In this document: positions 1-7,551 of the stretch, in pieces | How positions within the stretch are numbered: position 1 is the first letter of the stretch | Layout of the letters: every line of letters begins with the position of its first letter | Assembly: GCA_025351125.1 (NCBI GenBank) | Contig: JANXWN010000230.1 | Coordinates: 1 to 11,801 of the forward strand | Direction of reading: 5' to 3' | Origin: Caulobacteraceae bacterium | Lineage (GTDB): Bacteria; Pseudomonadota; Alphaproteobacteria; Caulobacterales; Caulobacteraceae | Length of the DNA: 11,801 bases | The notes under the pieces: generated by a model | What the model was told of the DNA's origin: nothing | The model's database searches: none | The model's input: only the letters and a program-made list of their open reading frames with translations | Translations under genes and position numbers: made by a program

Positions 1-723
<723 letters not shown>

Positions 724-726
724 CTA

Positions 727-753
727 TCGATAGGTTTTCAGCCAAAAGGTCAA
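727..753 (-). promoter_or_regulatory. Candidate promoter for ilvC
   Basis: On the minus strand, TTGACC (753-748) is followed after 15 nt by TATCGA (732-727), which lies in the 8-bp palindrome TATCGATA (725-732). This would start transcription about 60 nt before the ilvC ATG. The -35 matches the sigma-70 consensus at five of six positions, but the spacer is short and the -10 is weak. I see no leader peptide or attenuator hairpin in the 5' leader. Confidence 0.4.
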
Positions 754-796
754 GACAAGCGCCGCGCCGACGAAGGGATTGGCACGATGCTCTACG

Positions 797-1045
797 TCAA
801 CGGCGCGAACTCGACGCCTTCGCGGCTTCACGGAAAAGCGTTTCGGTCGCGATGTCCGCTGGAAACAGGCTTTCGATCCGCAGTTCGTCGGCGGTCACGT
901 CCTGTGCCGTTCCGAAGGTTGCGACGACCGCGAACAAAGAGATGCGTCTCTCCCCCAGGGCAATGTCGAGCGGCAAGACCGGAACCAAGACCGCGTCGCG
1001 CGCCGCGCCGAGGATATCCGCCTCCTGAAAAGGACCAAGCTCGTC
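797..1045 (-). pseudogene. C-terminal fragment of a probable XRE/MmyB-like transcription regulator
   Basis: This minus-strand stretch is open from just after a stop codon at 1048-1046 to TGA at 799-797, about 82 codons. It reads as the end of a folded domain: a helix around EADILGAARDAV, then PVLPLDIALGERRISLF, then AVVATFGTAQDVTADELRIE and SLFPADIATETLF. From memory this pattern (ATFGTAQDVT...ELRIES-FPAD) resembles the C-terminus of helix-turn-helix regulators with an MmyB-like ligand-binding domain; I could not search to confirm. There is no helix-turn-helix part, no plausible start and stops directly upstream in the frame, so it is most likely a truncated relic. Coding-like composition with no start is what I see; the family is inference. 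Confidence 0.5.
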
Positions 1046-1235
1046 TCATCGCTTTGGCAGCAGTTATCGCCGCGTTCGGCGTGCTCTCGACACTAGCCCT
1101 ATTGGATGTCGGCTACCTCGGACGCGCCGGCGCACGGACTACCGGCATGGCCGTTCGTCCTGATCACCCTGCTCGCGGGCTCGTTTGGACCCTTAGCGTA
1201 TTTGGTCGCGCGCGAATTGCGCGCAAACAGCATGC
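1045..1235 (+). pseudogene. Two-piece remnant of a small membrane protein (DUF2834/ABA4-like look)
   Basis: Two hydrophobic segments lie in two different plus-strand frames. The first (1045-1125) reads [20 protein letters not shown] then DVGYLG. The second, one frame on (1139-1225), reads [19 protein letters not shown] followed by AYLVARELR. Together they look like the first and last transmembrane helices of a short integral membrane protein whose middle is missing. The ending [19 protein letters not shown] recalls small DUF2834 or ABA4-like families, from memory only. No start codon or ribosome site precedes the first piece. An internal deletion with a frame change is the simplest reading. 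The second piece is in frame with thyA downstream. Confidence 0.4.
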
Positions 1236-1312
1236 GGGCGGCGACGGCTTCGCGGGATTTATCGCGCGGGACCGGTGCATCGCAGCGCAATTCACTTTAT
1301 GCACGAACGACG

Positions 1313-2125
1313 ATGGCCGCCTGCGTTCACCCCGAACAGCAATACCTCGACCTCCTCGCCGAGGTCATGGCGAGCGGCGTTCGGCGGGGCGATCGCACGG
1401 GCACCGGGACGCTGGGCGTGTTCGGGCGGCAGATGCGATTTGATCTGGCCGACGGGTTTCCGCTGCTGACCACCAAGCGGGTGCACTTCAAATCCATCGT
1501 GCTGGAATTGATCTGGTTTTTGAGCGGTCAAACCAACGTGCGATGGCTGCAGGAACGCGGCTGTTCCATCTGGGACGAGTGGGCCGACGCCGACGGTGAA
1601 CTAGGGCCGGTATACGGCAAGCAGTGGCGCTCATGGGCCGCGCCAGGCGGACGCGTCATCGACCAGATCAGTCAGGTCGTGCGGTCGATCCGCGACAACC
1701 CAGACAGCCGCCGCCATATCGTCTCGGCTTGGAACCCGGCGGACGTTGAGGACATGGCTTTGCCGCCGTGCCACTGTCTGTTTCAATTCTGGGTAGCCGA
1801 CGGTCGGCTATCGTGCCAGCTCTATCAACGTTCGGCCGACCTGTTCTTGGGCGTGCCGTTTAATATCGCCAGTTATGCGCTGCTGACGAAAATGGTCGCC
1901 GCCGCGACCGGGCTTAAAGCGGGCGAATTCGTGCATACGCTGGGTGACGCGCACCTTTATCTCAACCACGTCGAGCAGGCGAAAACCCAGATCGCCCGCG
2001 CGCCGCACCCGTTCCCGGCCGTGCGACTGGCCGAGCGGGAAAGTCTGTTCGATTTCGCGCCGGAGGATGTCGTGTTGGAAAACTACAAGGCCCACCCGCC
2101 GATCAAGGCTCCGATCGCGGTTTGA
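1313..2125 (+). CDS. thyA: Thymidylate synthase
   Basis: Converts dUMP to dTMP using 5,10-methylenetetrahydrofolate as both carbon donor and reductant, releasing dihydrofolate. From the chosen ATG it has 270 residues, against 264 in E. coli ThyA. Seen: GDRTGTGT (26-33, the phosphate-binding arginine), [10 protein letters not shown] (133-142), the catalytic cysteine in PPCHCLFQF (Cys153), the dUMP-binding stretch [20 protein letters not shown] (171-190), GDAHLYLNH (211-219) and the C-terminal IKAPIAV that closes over the active site. The start at 1313 is picked because conserved similarity begins at EQQYLDLL; no clear Shine-Dalgarno precedes it. The frame stays open upstream to about 1097 through the membrane-protein remnant, so a longer form cannot be excluded. 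The stop overlaps folA, which recycles the dihydrofolate made here. Confidence 0.97.
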   Translation: MAACVHPEQQYLDLLAEVMASGVRRGDRTGTGTLGVFGRQMRFDLADGFPLLTTKRVHFKSIVLELIWFLSGQTNVRWLQERGCSIWDEWADADGELGPVYGKQWRSWAAPGGRVIDQISQVVRSIRDNPDSRRHIVSAWNPADVEDMALPPCHCLFQFWVADGRLSCQLYQRSADLFLGVPFNIASYALLTKMVAAATGLKAGEFVHTLGDAHLYLNHVEQAKTQIARAPHPFPAVRLAERESLFDFAPEDVVLENYKAHPPIKAPIAV

Positions 2126-2640
2126 CCGTCCGTCTGACCCTTGGCCCCGTGGCGCGCGGCGCCAACGGCGTAATCGGCGCGAACGGTGGTCTGCCGTGGC
2201 GTCTGAAGGCGGATTTGCGGATTTTCCGCCGTGTTACGATGGGTAAACCCTTGATCATGGGCCGTAAAACCTGGGAGTCCTTGCCGATCAAGCCCTTGCC
2301 GGGCCGCGCCAACATCGTTTTGTCCCGCGACGGACGGTTCGAACCGTCCGGGGCCCTGGTATGCGAAGATTTCCACGACGCGTTTCAGATCGCCCGCGAC
2401 CAAGCCGAGGATGACGTTCAGGACGAGGTGTGCGTGATCGGCGGCGCGGCGTTATTCGAGATCGCACTACCTAAGGCCAAACGCCTGTATCTCACCGAGG
2501 TCGATGCGAGCCCGCCGGGCGATGTGTGGTTTCCACCGTTTAACGAGGCCGATTGGCGCGAAATCAGTCGCGAAAGCCATGCCGCCGGGCCGGACGATGA
2601 TCACGCCTTCGTGTTTCGGACGCTGGAGCGGCGTCGGTAA
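2122..2640 (+). CDS. folA: Dihydrofolate reductase
   Basis: Reduces dihydrofolate to tetrahydrofolate with NADPH, regenerating the cofactor that ThyA oxidises. The product has 172 residues, a normal length. Seen: the first strand and Met20-type loop [22 protein letters not shown] (5-26, W26 conserved), the active-site acid Asp31 in [17 protein letters not shown] (47-55), [12 protein letters not shown] (59-70) and the NADPH-binding [13 protein letters not shown] (105-117). The start is a TTG overlapping the thyA stop as TTGA. It is preferred because the family needs the first beta strand (RLTLGPVA), and the next start, a GTG at 2149, would remove it. The overlap implies translational coupling to thyA. 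A perfect 20-bp palindrome sits inside the gene at 2331-2350. Confidence 0.95.
   Translation: MTVRLTLGPVARGANGVIGANGGLPWRLKADLRIFRRVTMGKPLIMGRKTWESLPIKPLPGRANIVLSRDGRFEPSGALVCEDFHDAFQIARDQAEDDVQDEVCVIGGAALFEIALPKAKRLYLTEVDASPPGDVWFPPFNEADWREISRESHAAGPDDDHAFVFRTLERRR
2331..2350. repeat. Perfect 20-bp palindrome inside folA
   Basis: CGGACGGTTCGAACCGTCCG equals its own reverse complement across all 20 bases. It encodes GRFEPS of dihydrofolate reductase, in the variable region after the second nucleotide-binding motif. No second copy was noticed in the window. It could be an operator-like site or a chance result of codon choice. Confidence 0.75.
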
Positions 2641-2658
2641 CGCCGCCTAACTTCGGGA

Positions 2659-2677
2659 GGGCGCGCAAAACGCGCTC
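2659..2677 (+). other. Hairpin downstream of folA, no T-run
   Basis: GCGCG-CAAAA-CGCGC forms a 5-bp stem, extendable by one GC and one GU pair, 20 nt after the folA stop. No T-tract follows, so it is not a convincing intrinsic terminator. The remaining spacer to 2809 shows no gene; TTGCCG (2748-2753) with TTAATA (2772-2777) is a weak possible promoter for the next gene. Confidence 0.25.
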
Positions 2678-2809
2678 GACCACGTTTGAAATCGCGCCAT
2701 ATCCGCTGTGGAGCGCCTCGTCTTTGTGCCTCTCCGGAACAAAAATCTTGCCGCCGGCCGCCGGGTGACCCTTAATAGTTTGCGAAACACATCACACGCA
2801 GGATTGCCC

Positions 2810-3721
2810 ATGGATATCCACCTCGTCGCCGACGGTCTGCAATTTCCCGAAGGCCCGATCGCCATGGCCGACGGGTCGATTATCCTCACCGAAATCGAGG
2901 CGGGAGTGCTGACCCGCGTGGCGCCGGACGGAACCAGGACGACCGTGGCGCACATGGGCGGCGGACCCAACGGCGCCGCGATCGGGCCGGACGGTGCGAT
3001 TTACGTCACGAACAACGGTGGATCGTTCGAATGGCTGAAACAGGACGGGCTGACCATCCCCGGCCCGACGCCCGCAAGTCACGTCGGGGGATCGATCCAA
3101 CGCGTCGACATCGCCTCCGGAAAGGTCGAAACGCTCTATGACTCCTGCGACGGCAAGCGCCTGATCGGCCCCAACGATATCGTGTTCGACAAGCAGGGCG
3201 GTTTTTGGTTTACCGATCACGGCTGCGGCACGCCTGACGGACGCAAGTTCGGCGCGGTGTATTACGCCAAGACCGACGGCTCGCACATCGTCCGCGCCCG
3301 CGATCACTTGATTTCGCCCAACGGCGTCGGTCTCTCGCCGGACGAAAAAACGGTCTATGTCGCCGATACACAATTGGGCCGGTTATGGGCGTTCGACCTG
3401 AACGGCCCCGGCGACATGCCGCATTACGACATCCTCGCGCCCGGTCGGGTAATCTGCAACCTACCCGGCTATCAATTGCTCGACAGTCTGGCGCTGGAGG
3501 CAGGCGGCAAGGTGTGCGTGGCCACGATCATCAATGGCGGCATCACCGCTTTTGACCCCAACGGCTCGACCGAGCATTTCGCGATCCCCGATCTTATCAC
3601 CACCAATATTGTTTTTGGGGGCGCCGATATGCGCGACGCCTGGATCACCGCGTCTTCGACCGGCAAGTTGTATAAATGTCGTTGGCCGCGACCGGGTTTG
3701 AAACTTAATTTTAACGCCTGA
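2810..3721 (+). CDS. SMP-30/gluconolactonase-family lactonase-like hydrolase
   Basis: A 303-residue protein of the SMP-30/gluconolactonase/LRE-like family, six-bladed beta-propellers that usually hydrolyse sugar lactones or similar esters at a divalent metal held in the central channel. Seen: FPEGPI (12-17) with the metal-ligand glutamate Glu14, repeated blade motifs such as PDGAIYVTNNGG (60-71) and GGFWFTDHGCGTPDGR (130-145), GPNDIVFD (120-127, Asn122), SPNGVGLSPDEKTVYVADTQ (169-188, Asn171) and LLDSLALE (223-230, probable metal ligand Asp225). There is no signal peptide, so it is probably cytoplasmic. The ATG at 2810 is chosen because the propeller begins right after it and AGGA lies upstream; the frame is open further upstream but not family-like. 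The true substrate cannot be told from sequence; a gluconolactonase label would be a guess. Confidence 0.88.
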   Translation: MDIHLVADGLQFPEGPIAMADGSIILTEIEAGVLTRVAPDGTRTTVAHMGGGPNGAAIGPDGAIYVTNNGGSFEWLKQDGLTIPGPTPASHVGGSIQRVDIASGKVETLYDSCDGKRLIGPNDIVFDKQGGFWFTDHGCGTPDGRKFGAVYYAKTDGSHIVRARDHLISPNGVGLSPDEKTVYVADTQLGRLWAFDLNGPGDMPHYDILAPGRVICNLPGYQLLDSLALEAGGKVCVATIINGGITAFDPNGSTEHFAIPDLITTNIVFGGADMRDAWITASSTGKLYKCRWPRPGLKLNFNA

Positions 3722-3742
3722 CGCCCGAAGGCGGATCACGCC

Positions 3743-3770
3743 ATGACCTGACCACCATGCCGGTCATTTT
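3743..3770 (+). terminator. Weak candidate terminator after SMP-30-like gene
   Basis: ATGACC (3743-3748) can pair with GGTCAT (3762-3767), followed by TTTT running from 3767. The 6-bp stem with a 13-nt loop is marginal; an alternative 5-bp register exists inside it. Confidence 0.35.
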
Positions 3771-3893
3771 GCCTTCTCGATCCAGCCGGCACGCGATGGC
3801 CCGTCGCACCGTCAGCCGCAACCGACTTGCGTTTGTAATAAGGCCATTTGACGCCCTATTCTTTTCCTGCCTCGCCCCGTTTCGAACATAGCC

Positions 3894-3920
3894 TTGACAT
3901 GGCCATTTTTTGGGTAAATA
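3894..3920 (+). promoter_or_regulatory. Candidate sigma-70 promoter for the PEP-CTERM gene
   Basis: A perfect TTGACA (3894-3899) is followed after 15 nt by TAAATA (3915-3920), within the A+T-rich run GGGTAAATAAAGG. The -35 is exact, the -10 is imperfect and the spacer short. It would give a leader of about 100 nt. I looked for the GG/GC pattern of sigma-54 promoters, which drive some PEP-CTERM genes in other bacteria, and did not find one. Confidence 0.5.
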
Positions 3921-4026
3921 AAGGCGACATTCTGACTTCCGCCGCGTTGTGTCAGTTTTAATGTGACGGGGCCTTGGCAGCGACGGGCCGTTTTTCGGCT
4001 CGCATTTGCGCAAAATGGGGATTGAG

Positions 4027-4578
4027 ATGAAAAAATCGATGCTGGCATTGGCGACCGTGCTCACGCTCGGCGCCGCCGCGACGGGGGCCCATGCCGCCGA
4101 CGTGTTTCTGTTTCAATGGGACGAAACCGCCAGCGGTCTGTTGGGAAATACCTACGAAGACGGGAAACTCGTTCAGAGCGTTAATGTCGGCCCCGAGTCC
4201 TACGGCGGCGGCTATATTCTGACATGGAATGTGGGGGCCGCACTGGCATCGGACGTGAATGTTTCGGTCAATATCCTCGATGCCGACGGCTCGCTGAGCG
4301 ACACGTGGCAGCTCTTCGGCAAGGGCGGCGATACTTCCATTTCCATTCCGTTTATTTCCGACGCCACCCAGCGCCTTGATGCCTTCAGCCTCAAGGAAAC
4401 CGGCGGCTTTCAAACCGTCGCCCATTTCGTCCTCAACAATGGCGACGACTTTACCTGGCAGTTCCGCTCGGCGGACGGCGTGCCCGAGCCCGCCGGCTGG
4501 GCGCTGATGGTGCTGGGCATCGGCGGCTTGGGCCTCGCCCTGCGCGCCGGTCGCAAGGTGGCGGTCGCCGCCGCCTAA
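4027..4578 (+). CDS. Secreted PEPxxWA-CTERM sorting-domain protein
   Basis: A 183-residue exported protein. Seen: an N-terminal signal peptide MKKSMLALATVLTLGAAATG followed by AHA, with likely cleavage before ADVF (residue 24); a mature beta-rich region of about 125 residues, rich in Gly, Ser and Asp and without cysteine; then a C-terminal tripartite sorting signal: VPEPAGWALMVLG (PEP at 153-155), a hydrophobic helix to about 171 and the basic tail LRAGRK (172-177). This is the PEPxxWA variant of the PEP-CTERM signal, recognised by exosortase and typical of exopolysaccharide-associated surface proteins. No exosortase gene is in the window. The ATG at 4027 is chosen over the TTG at 4006 and ATG at 4015 because it gives a clean signal peptide and has GGGGATTGAG just upstream. 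It is flanked by its own candidate promoter and a strong terminator, so probably monocistronic. The mature domain is not recognised. Confidence 0.88.
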   Translation: MKKSMLALATVLTLGAAATGAHAADVFLFQWDETASGLLGNTYEDGKLVQSVNVGPESYGGGYILTWNVGAALASDVNVSVNILDADGSLSDTWQLFGKGGDTSISIPFISDATQRLDAFSLKETGGFQTVAHFVLNNGDDFTWQFRSADGVPEPAGWALMVLGIGGLGLALRAGRKVAVAAA

Positions 4579-4599
4579 TAACAGATTCGATTGGGCTAC

Positions 4600-4640
4600 T
4601 AGACGCCGCGGGTCGTGCGACCTTCGGCGTCTAACTTTTT
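4600..4640 (+). terminator. Rho-independent terminator after PEP-CTERM gene
   Basis: TAGACGCC (4600-4607) pairs perfectly with GGCGTCTA (4626-4633); within it GGTCG/CGACC forms a further stem, separated by a small internal loop. T5 follows at 4636-4640. This is the clearest intrinsic terminator in the window and isolates the PEP-CTERM gene from trmD. Confidence 0.85.
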
Positions 4641-4684
4641 GGGCCACGTCTAGACTTACCGCGGCTGCAAGGGGAAAAGGGAGC

Positions 4685-5407
4685 ATGGCGACCCCGGCCC
4701 CCTTCACCACCACCGTCCTCACCATGTTCCCGGACGCTTTCCCCGGCCCCCTCGGCGTGTCGCTGATCGGGACCGCGTGGCGAGAACAAAACTTGTGGGC
4801 GCTCGAAACGGTGGACATTCGAGAGTTTTCCAACGATAAGCGCGGCTTCCTAGACGATACCCCCGCCGGGGGTGGTCCTGGACAGGTAATGCGGGCGGAC
4901 GTGATCGCTTCGGCGCTGGACAGCATCGAGGCGGCGGGGCGTCCGCTTTTGTATATGAGCGCGCGCGGTCGGCCCTTGACGCAAACGCGCGTCGCGACAT
5001 GGACGCGGGCCCCTGGCTTGGTGGTGCTGTGTGGGCGTTTTGAAGGGGTCGATCAGCGGGTGATCGATGCCCGCGGGTTTGAGGAAGTCTCGGTCGGAGA
5101 CGCGGTACTCGCCGGCGGCGAGGCGGCGGCCATGGCGGTGATCGAGGCGTGCGTGCGGTTGCTACCCGGCGTATTGGGCGCGGCGGCCAGTTTGAGCGAG
5201 GAAAGTTTCGAAGACGGGCTATTGGAGCATCCGCAGTTCACCAGACCACGGGTGTTCGAGGGCCTCGCGATACCGGAGGTTCTGTTGTCTGGCCACCACG
5301 GAGCGGTGGCGAAATGGCGGCGGGATCAGCGGGAAACTACAACGCGGGAACGGCGTCCGGATGTTTGGGCGGCGCATCTCGCCAATCAACAGCTAAAGGG
5401 CAAATAA
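4685..5407 (+). CDS. trmD: tRNA (guanine-N1)-methyltransferase
   Basis: Methylates G37 next to the anticodon in tRNAs reading CNN-type codons, using S-adenosylmethionine, and so prevents +1 frameshifting. The protein has 240 residues, normal for this SPOUT-family dimer. Seen: [20 protein letters not shown] (8-27), [20 protein letters not shown] (44-63) running into GGPGQVM, the trefoil-knot motif [14 protein letters not shown] (114-127), [16 protein letters not shown] (132-147), [10 protein letters not shown] (199-208) and [16 protein letters not shown] (220-235) with the knot-proximal basic residues. Gln replaces the usual Met in GGGPGMVM. The ATG at 4685 is preceded by AAGGGGAAAAGGGAG. rplS follows after 25 nt, the usual partner, but the normal upstream rpsP and rimM are absent and a strong terminator precedes, so a promoter must lie in 4634-4670; none is obvious. 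Confidence 0.97.
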   Translation: MATPAPFTTTVLTMFPDAFPGPLGVSLIGTAWREQNLWALETVDIREFSNDKRGFLDDTPAGGGPGQVMRADVIASALDSIEAAGRPLLYMSARGRPLTQTRVATWTRAPGLVVLCGRFEGVDQRVIDARGFEEVSVGDAVLAGGEAAAMAVIEACVRLLPGVLGAAASLSEESFEDGLLEHPQFTRPRVFEGLAIPEVLLSGHHGAVAKWRRDQRETTTRERRPDVWAAHLANQQLKGK

Positions 5408-5432
5408 GCCCCCTAATCAGAGGACTAAAGTC

Positions 5433-5843
5433 ATGAACATCATCCAAGAACTCGAAAATAGAGAAATCGCGCGGCTCATCTCGGGCAAGAAAATCCCCGC
5501 CTTTCAACCGGGCGACACCGTCCGGGTCAATGTGAAGATCAAGGAAGGCGAACGCGAGCGCGTCCAAGCCTATGAGGGCGTATGCATCGCCCGTTCCGGG
5601 GGCGGGCTGCAAGAAAATTTCACCGTGCGCAAGATCAGTTTCGGCGAAGGAGTCGAGCGGGTTTTTCCGGTGCTGTCGCCGATGATTGAGTCCATCGAAG
5701 TGAAACGTCGCGGCGCCGTGCGTCGGGCCAAGCTGTATTACCTGCGCGATCGTCGAGGAAAATCGGCGCGGATCGCCGAGCGCGCGATGGGCGACGCGGG
5801 TCGCGACACCTCCATCGCGGGTGACGAACCCGCCGCCGATTAG
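5433..5843 (+). CDS. rplS: 50S ribosomal protein L19
   Basis: A component of the large ribosomal subunit at the interface with the 30S subunit. The 136-residue product matches bacterial L19 with an alphaproteobacterial-style C-terminal tail. Seen: [15 protein letters not shown] (1-15), [20 protein letters not shown] (24-43), [20 protein letters not shown] (45-64), [19 protein letters not shown] (65-83) and [20 protein letters not shown] (90-109). The last 25 residues or so are acidic and low in conservation. AGAGGA eight nt before the ATG is a good ribosome site. It is almost certainly co-transcribed with trmD. The gene ends 4 nt before the stop of a converging minus-strand gene, with no intrinsic terminator between. 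Confidence 0.98.
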   Translation: MNIIQELENREIARLISGKKIPAFQPGDTVRVNVKIKEGERERVQAYEGVCIARSGGGLQENFTVRKISFGEGVERVFPVLSPMIESIEVKRRGAVRRAKLYYLRDRRGKSARIAERAMGDAGRDTSIAGDEPAAD

Positions 5844-5847
5844 GTCT

Positions 5848-6201
5848 CTACGGACTGGCCGGCGCGCTGCTTTTTGAAGCGGCCGCCGCCGCGCCGCCGG
5901 CTGCCGCGAGCGCCAATCCGGCCAGCCACAGCGCGCTGGTCGGAACCGCCGCGTCGAGCAGGGCGACACACGGTTTGGCGCAGCGTTTCACAAAAGCATC
6001 GTGCTCCGCGCCGACCGCCCCGCGCCGTGGGGTCGTGCTATTCCAGTCGGCCTCACACGATTGGCGCACCCGAGCGTCATACGCGACCTGCGACTCGCGC
6101 TCATTTCTCGCCAGGCAACGGGTTTGCGACGCCGCGTGCGCCGCGCCATTAGCAATCAAAACCAGGAGCCCGGTGATGAGACCTAGAGATGGTTTGCCCA
6201 T
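5848..6201 (-). CDS. Hypothetical secreted or membrane-anchored four-cysteine protein
   Basis: A 117-residue protein I do not recognise. Seen: a likely signal peptide MGKPSLGLITGLLVLIANGA then AHA (cleavage near residue 23/24), a charged central region with four cysteines (Cys29, 49, 74, 78; spacing CX19C and CX3C), and a hydrophobic alanine-rich C-terminal helix (about 88-107) ending in a small Ser/Ala/Pro tail. This suggests a periplasmic, disulfide-bonded domain tethered by a C-terminal transmembrane segment. GGGGCTGAATCC before the ATG gives a usable ribosome site. It converges on rplS with a 4-nt gap and diverges from the flippase-like gene. The antisense frames lack such features, so I prefer this strand. 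Real-gene confidence is moderate; no function is proposed. Confidence 0.6.
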   Translation of the reverse strand: MGKPSLGLITGLLVLIANGAAHAASQTRCLARNERESQVAYDARVRQSCEADWNSTTPRRGAVGAEHDAFVKRCAKPCVALLDAAVPTSALWLAGLALAAAGGAAAAASKSSAPASP

Positions 6202-6252
6202 GGATTCAGCCCCCTATAGGAAGACATCGCGCGAATCATCGTAGCGCGGTCG

Positions 6253-7551
6253 GTGATCTCCGACAACAAGGGGGCAAGGTTGGGCGAGCGCGGTTCATGG
6301 CGACGCTGGGCAGGCCGCGCCATGGTGACGGCGTCCGCCTATCTGGCCGCCGCCCTCATCGTCATCGCGACCTTGCTTGCGCTCAAGGGGCGGGTCGAGC
6401 CGCGCGTCCTGCGGGCTTTACTGGGGTATTTCTTTATTGCCTCTCTGTCCGCGGGGCTTGATCCTGCGACGGTTAAAGCCGCCGCCTTGGCGACGAGCGA
6501 TCCGGCGCGGGTTGACAGTATCGATGTCCGCGCCGCCCTGGCGGCCAGCGTGCTCAAGGGGCTCGCGGCGTCGCCGTTTTTGGCCTTGGTCTGGCGATTC
6601 GCCGACCCCGCGATCAATCTTGCGACTTTAGGGTGGACGCCGGGATTGTGCGTCGCGGGCTTCGTGGCGACAGATTTGCGGGTGTTGTTTGATCTGCGGG
6701 GTCGTCACGCAACGGCAATCTGGGTCAAACAGGGCGGCTTGGCCGCGGGTCTGGCGCTCACCGCCGCTCTAGCCTGGCTGCGCGTCCCGCTAGCGGCCGG
6801 AGTCGCCGTCTCGACGCTCGCGCGGTTGGCCTTTGTCGCGGTGGCAGCGTCCGTGGTTCTTCGCCCGATGGCGACGCGCGCGCATGCGGCCACGACCGTC
6901 TTTGTCTCCCGCGTGAACGCCTTGTTGGTCGACCGGCGATGGCCGGCGTTGGCGGGAGCGTCCCTGGTTGCGGCGATTAGCGGCTCGAGCGACCGGGTTT
7001 TTGGTCTGCGTTTCCTTTCGGCGGAGGCTTGGGCGGGATACTATTTGCTGTACGAAGTGTTCAGCAAGTTTTGGTTTATCCCCTATTTGCTGAGCCCGAT
7101 TTTGTTCGCCCGCCGCCTCGCCGACGGACCGGACGGCATGTTCCCGCGCGTCGCTTGGCGTCTGACAAGCGCCGCCGGCGTAGAGTTCTTGAGCGTGGTC
7201 GTCGCGGCCATCGTTCTAGCGCGGTATTGGCCACCTGTGGGACTGCATCTCGTTTTGGGCTTGCCGACCGTCGGCTTCGCCGGCGCCGTCGTGATCAACA
7301 GTTTCACCCAATTGCGGATTGCCGAACTGCAGGCCGCGGGAGCCGCGCGGCGTGTGCTGCTGGCGATGGGCCTGAGCGCGGGCGTCTCGGCGGCGTTGTT
7401 TTATAACGCCGCGCGCGGGTTCGGCGCCGTCGGTCTGTTGATCGCCTGGCTACTGAAGGCTCTCTTTGAGTTCGCCGCCATAACCGCGGCGGCGCGATGG
7501 CCGCGGCGGCTAGCCCCACAGGCCATGATCCGTCTAATAGAGCCTCCATGA
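6253..7551 (+). CDS. Polytopic membrane protein, oligosaccharide flippase-like (MOP superfamily)
   Basis: A 432-residue integral membrane protein with about 11-12 hydrophobic helices spread along its length, few charged loops and positive residues between helices. The region at about 245-285 (SGSSDRVFGLRFLSAEAWAG, then YYLLYEVFSKFWFIPYLLSP with ILFARRLA) is the best family clue: it resembles the middle of Wzx-type polysaccharide flippases, where a GYY...P...LFPRL pattern recurs. Length also fits (usually 400-480). Substrate would be a lipid-linked glycan if this is right. The GTG at 6253 is used but has no good Shine-Dalgarno; an ATG at 6322 (residue 24, MVTASAYLAAAL) is a real alternative that starts just before the first helix. 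The stop overlaps the thioesterase start as ATGA. No glycosyltransferases are nearby, so the flippase role is inference. Confidence 0.6.
   Translation: MISDNKGARLGERGSWRRWAGRAMVTASAYLAAALIVIATLLALKGRVEPRVLRALLGYFFIASLSAGLDPATVKAAALATSDPARVDSIDVRAALAASVLKGLAASPFLALVWRFADPAINLATLGWTPGLCVAGFVATDLRVLFDLRGRHATAIWVKQGGLAAGLALTAALAWLRVPLAAGVAVSTLARLAFVAVAASVVLRPMATRAHAATTVFVSRVNALLVDRRWPALAGASLVAAISGSSDRVFGLRFLSAEAWAGYYLLYEVFSKFWFIPYLLSPILFARRLADGPDGMFPRVAWRLTSAAGVEFLSVVVAAIVLARYWPPVGLHLVLGLPTVGFAGAVVINSFTQLRIAELQAAGAARRVLLAMGLSAGVSAALFYNAARGFGAVGLLIAWLLKALFEFAAITAAARWPRRLAPQAMIRLIEPP

Larger units (their letters stand above)
3722..4026. other. Intergenic region of about 300 bp
   Basis: No credible gene is seen on either strand. 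The region holds a weak hairpin after the SMP-30-like gene, a candidate sigma-70 promoter near 3894-3920 and a leader of about 100 nt before the PEP-CTERM gene. It has more A+T than the surrounding genes around 3880-3930. A 31-codon plus-strand frame (start near 3798) has no ribosome site and no recognisable features, so I do not call it. Confidence 0.6.

Noticed and set aside
3711..4064. Minus-strand 117-codon frame in the SMP-30/PEP-CTERM gap
   Set aside because: Basic, low-complexity product with no domain or ribosome site; it covers the candidate promoter and the ends of both neighbouring genes.
2810..4578. Functional link between the SMP-30-like enzyme and the PEP-CTERM protein
   Set aside because: They are separated by 300 bp with a candidate terminator and promoter, one is cytoplasmic and the other exported; adjacency alone is not enough.
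3958..4926. Minus-strand 322-codon frame
   Set aside because: It runs antisense across the PEP-CTERM gene, its terminator and the start of trmD, all well supported; the translation looks like GC-biased shadow sequence.
5874..6244. Plus-strand frames opposite the four-cysteine protein
   Set aside because: Arg-rich translations without signal peptide, motifs or ribosome site; the minus-strand frame has an export signal and is preferred.
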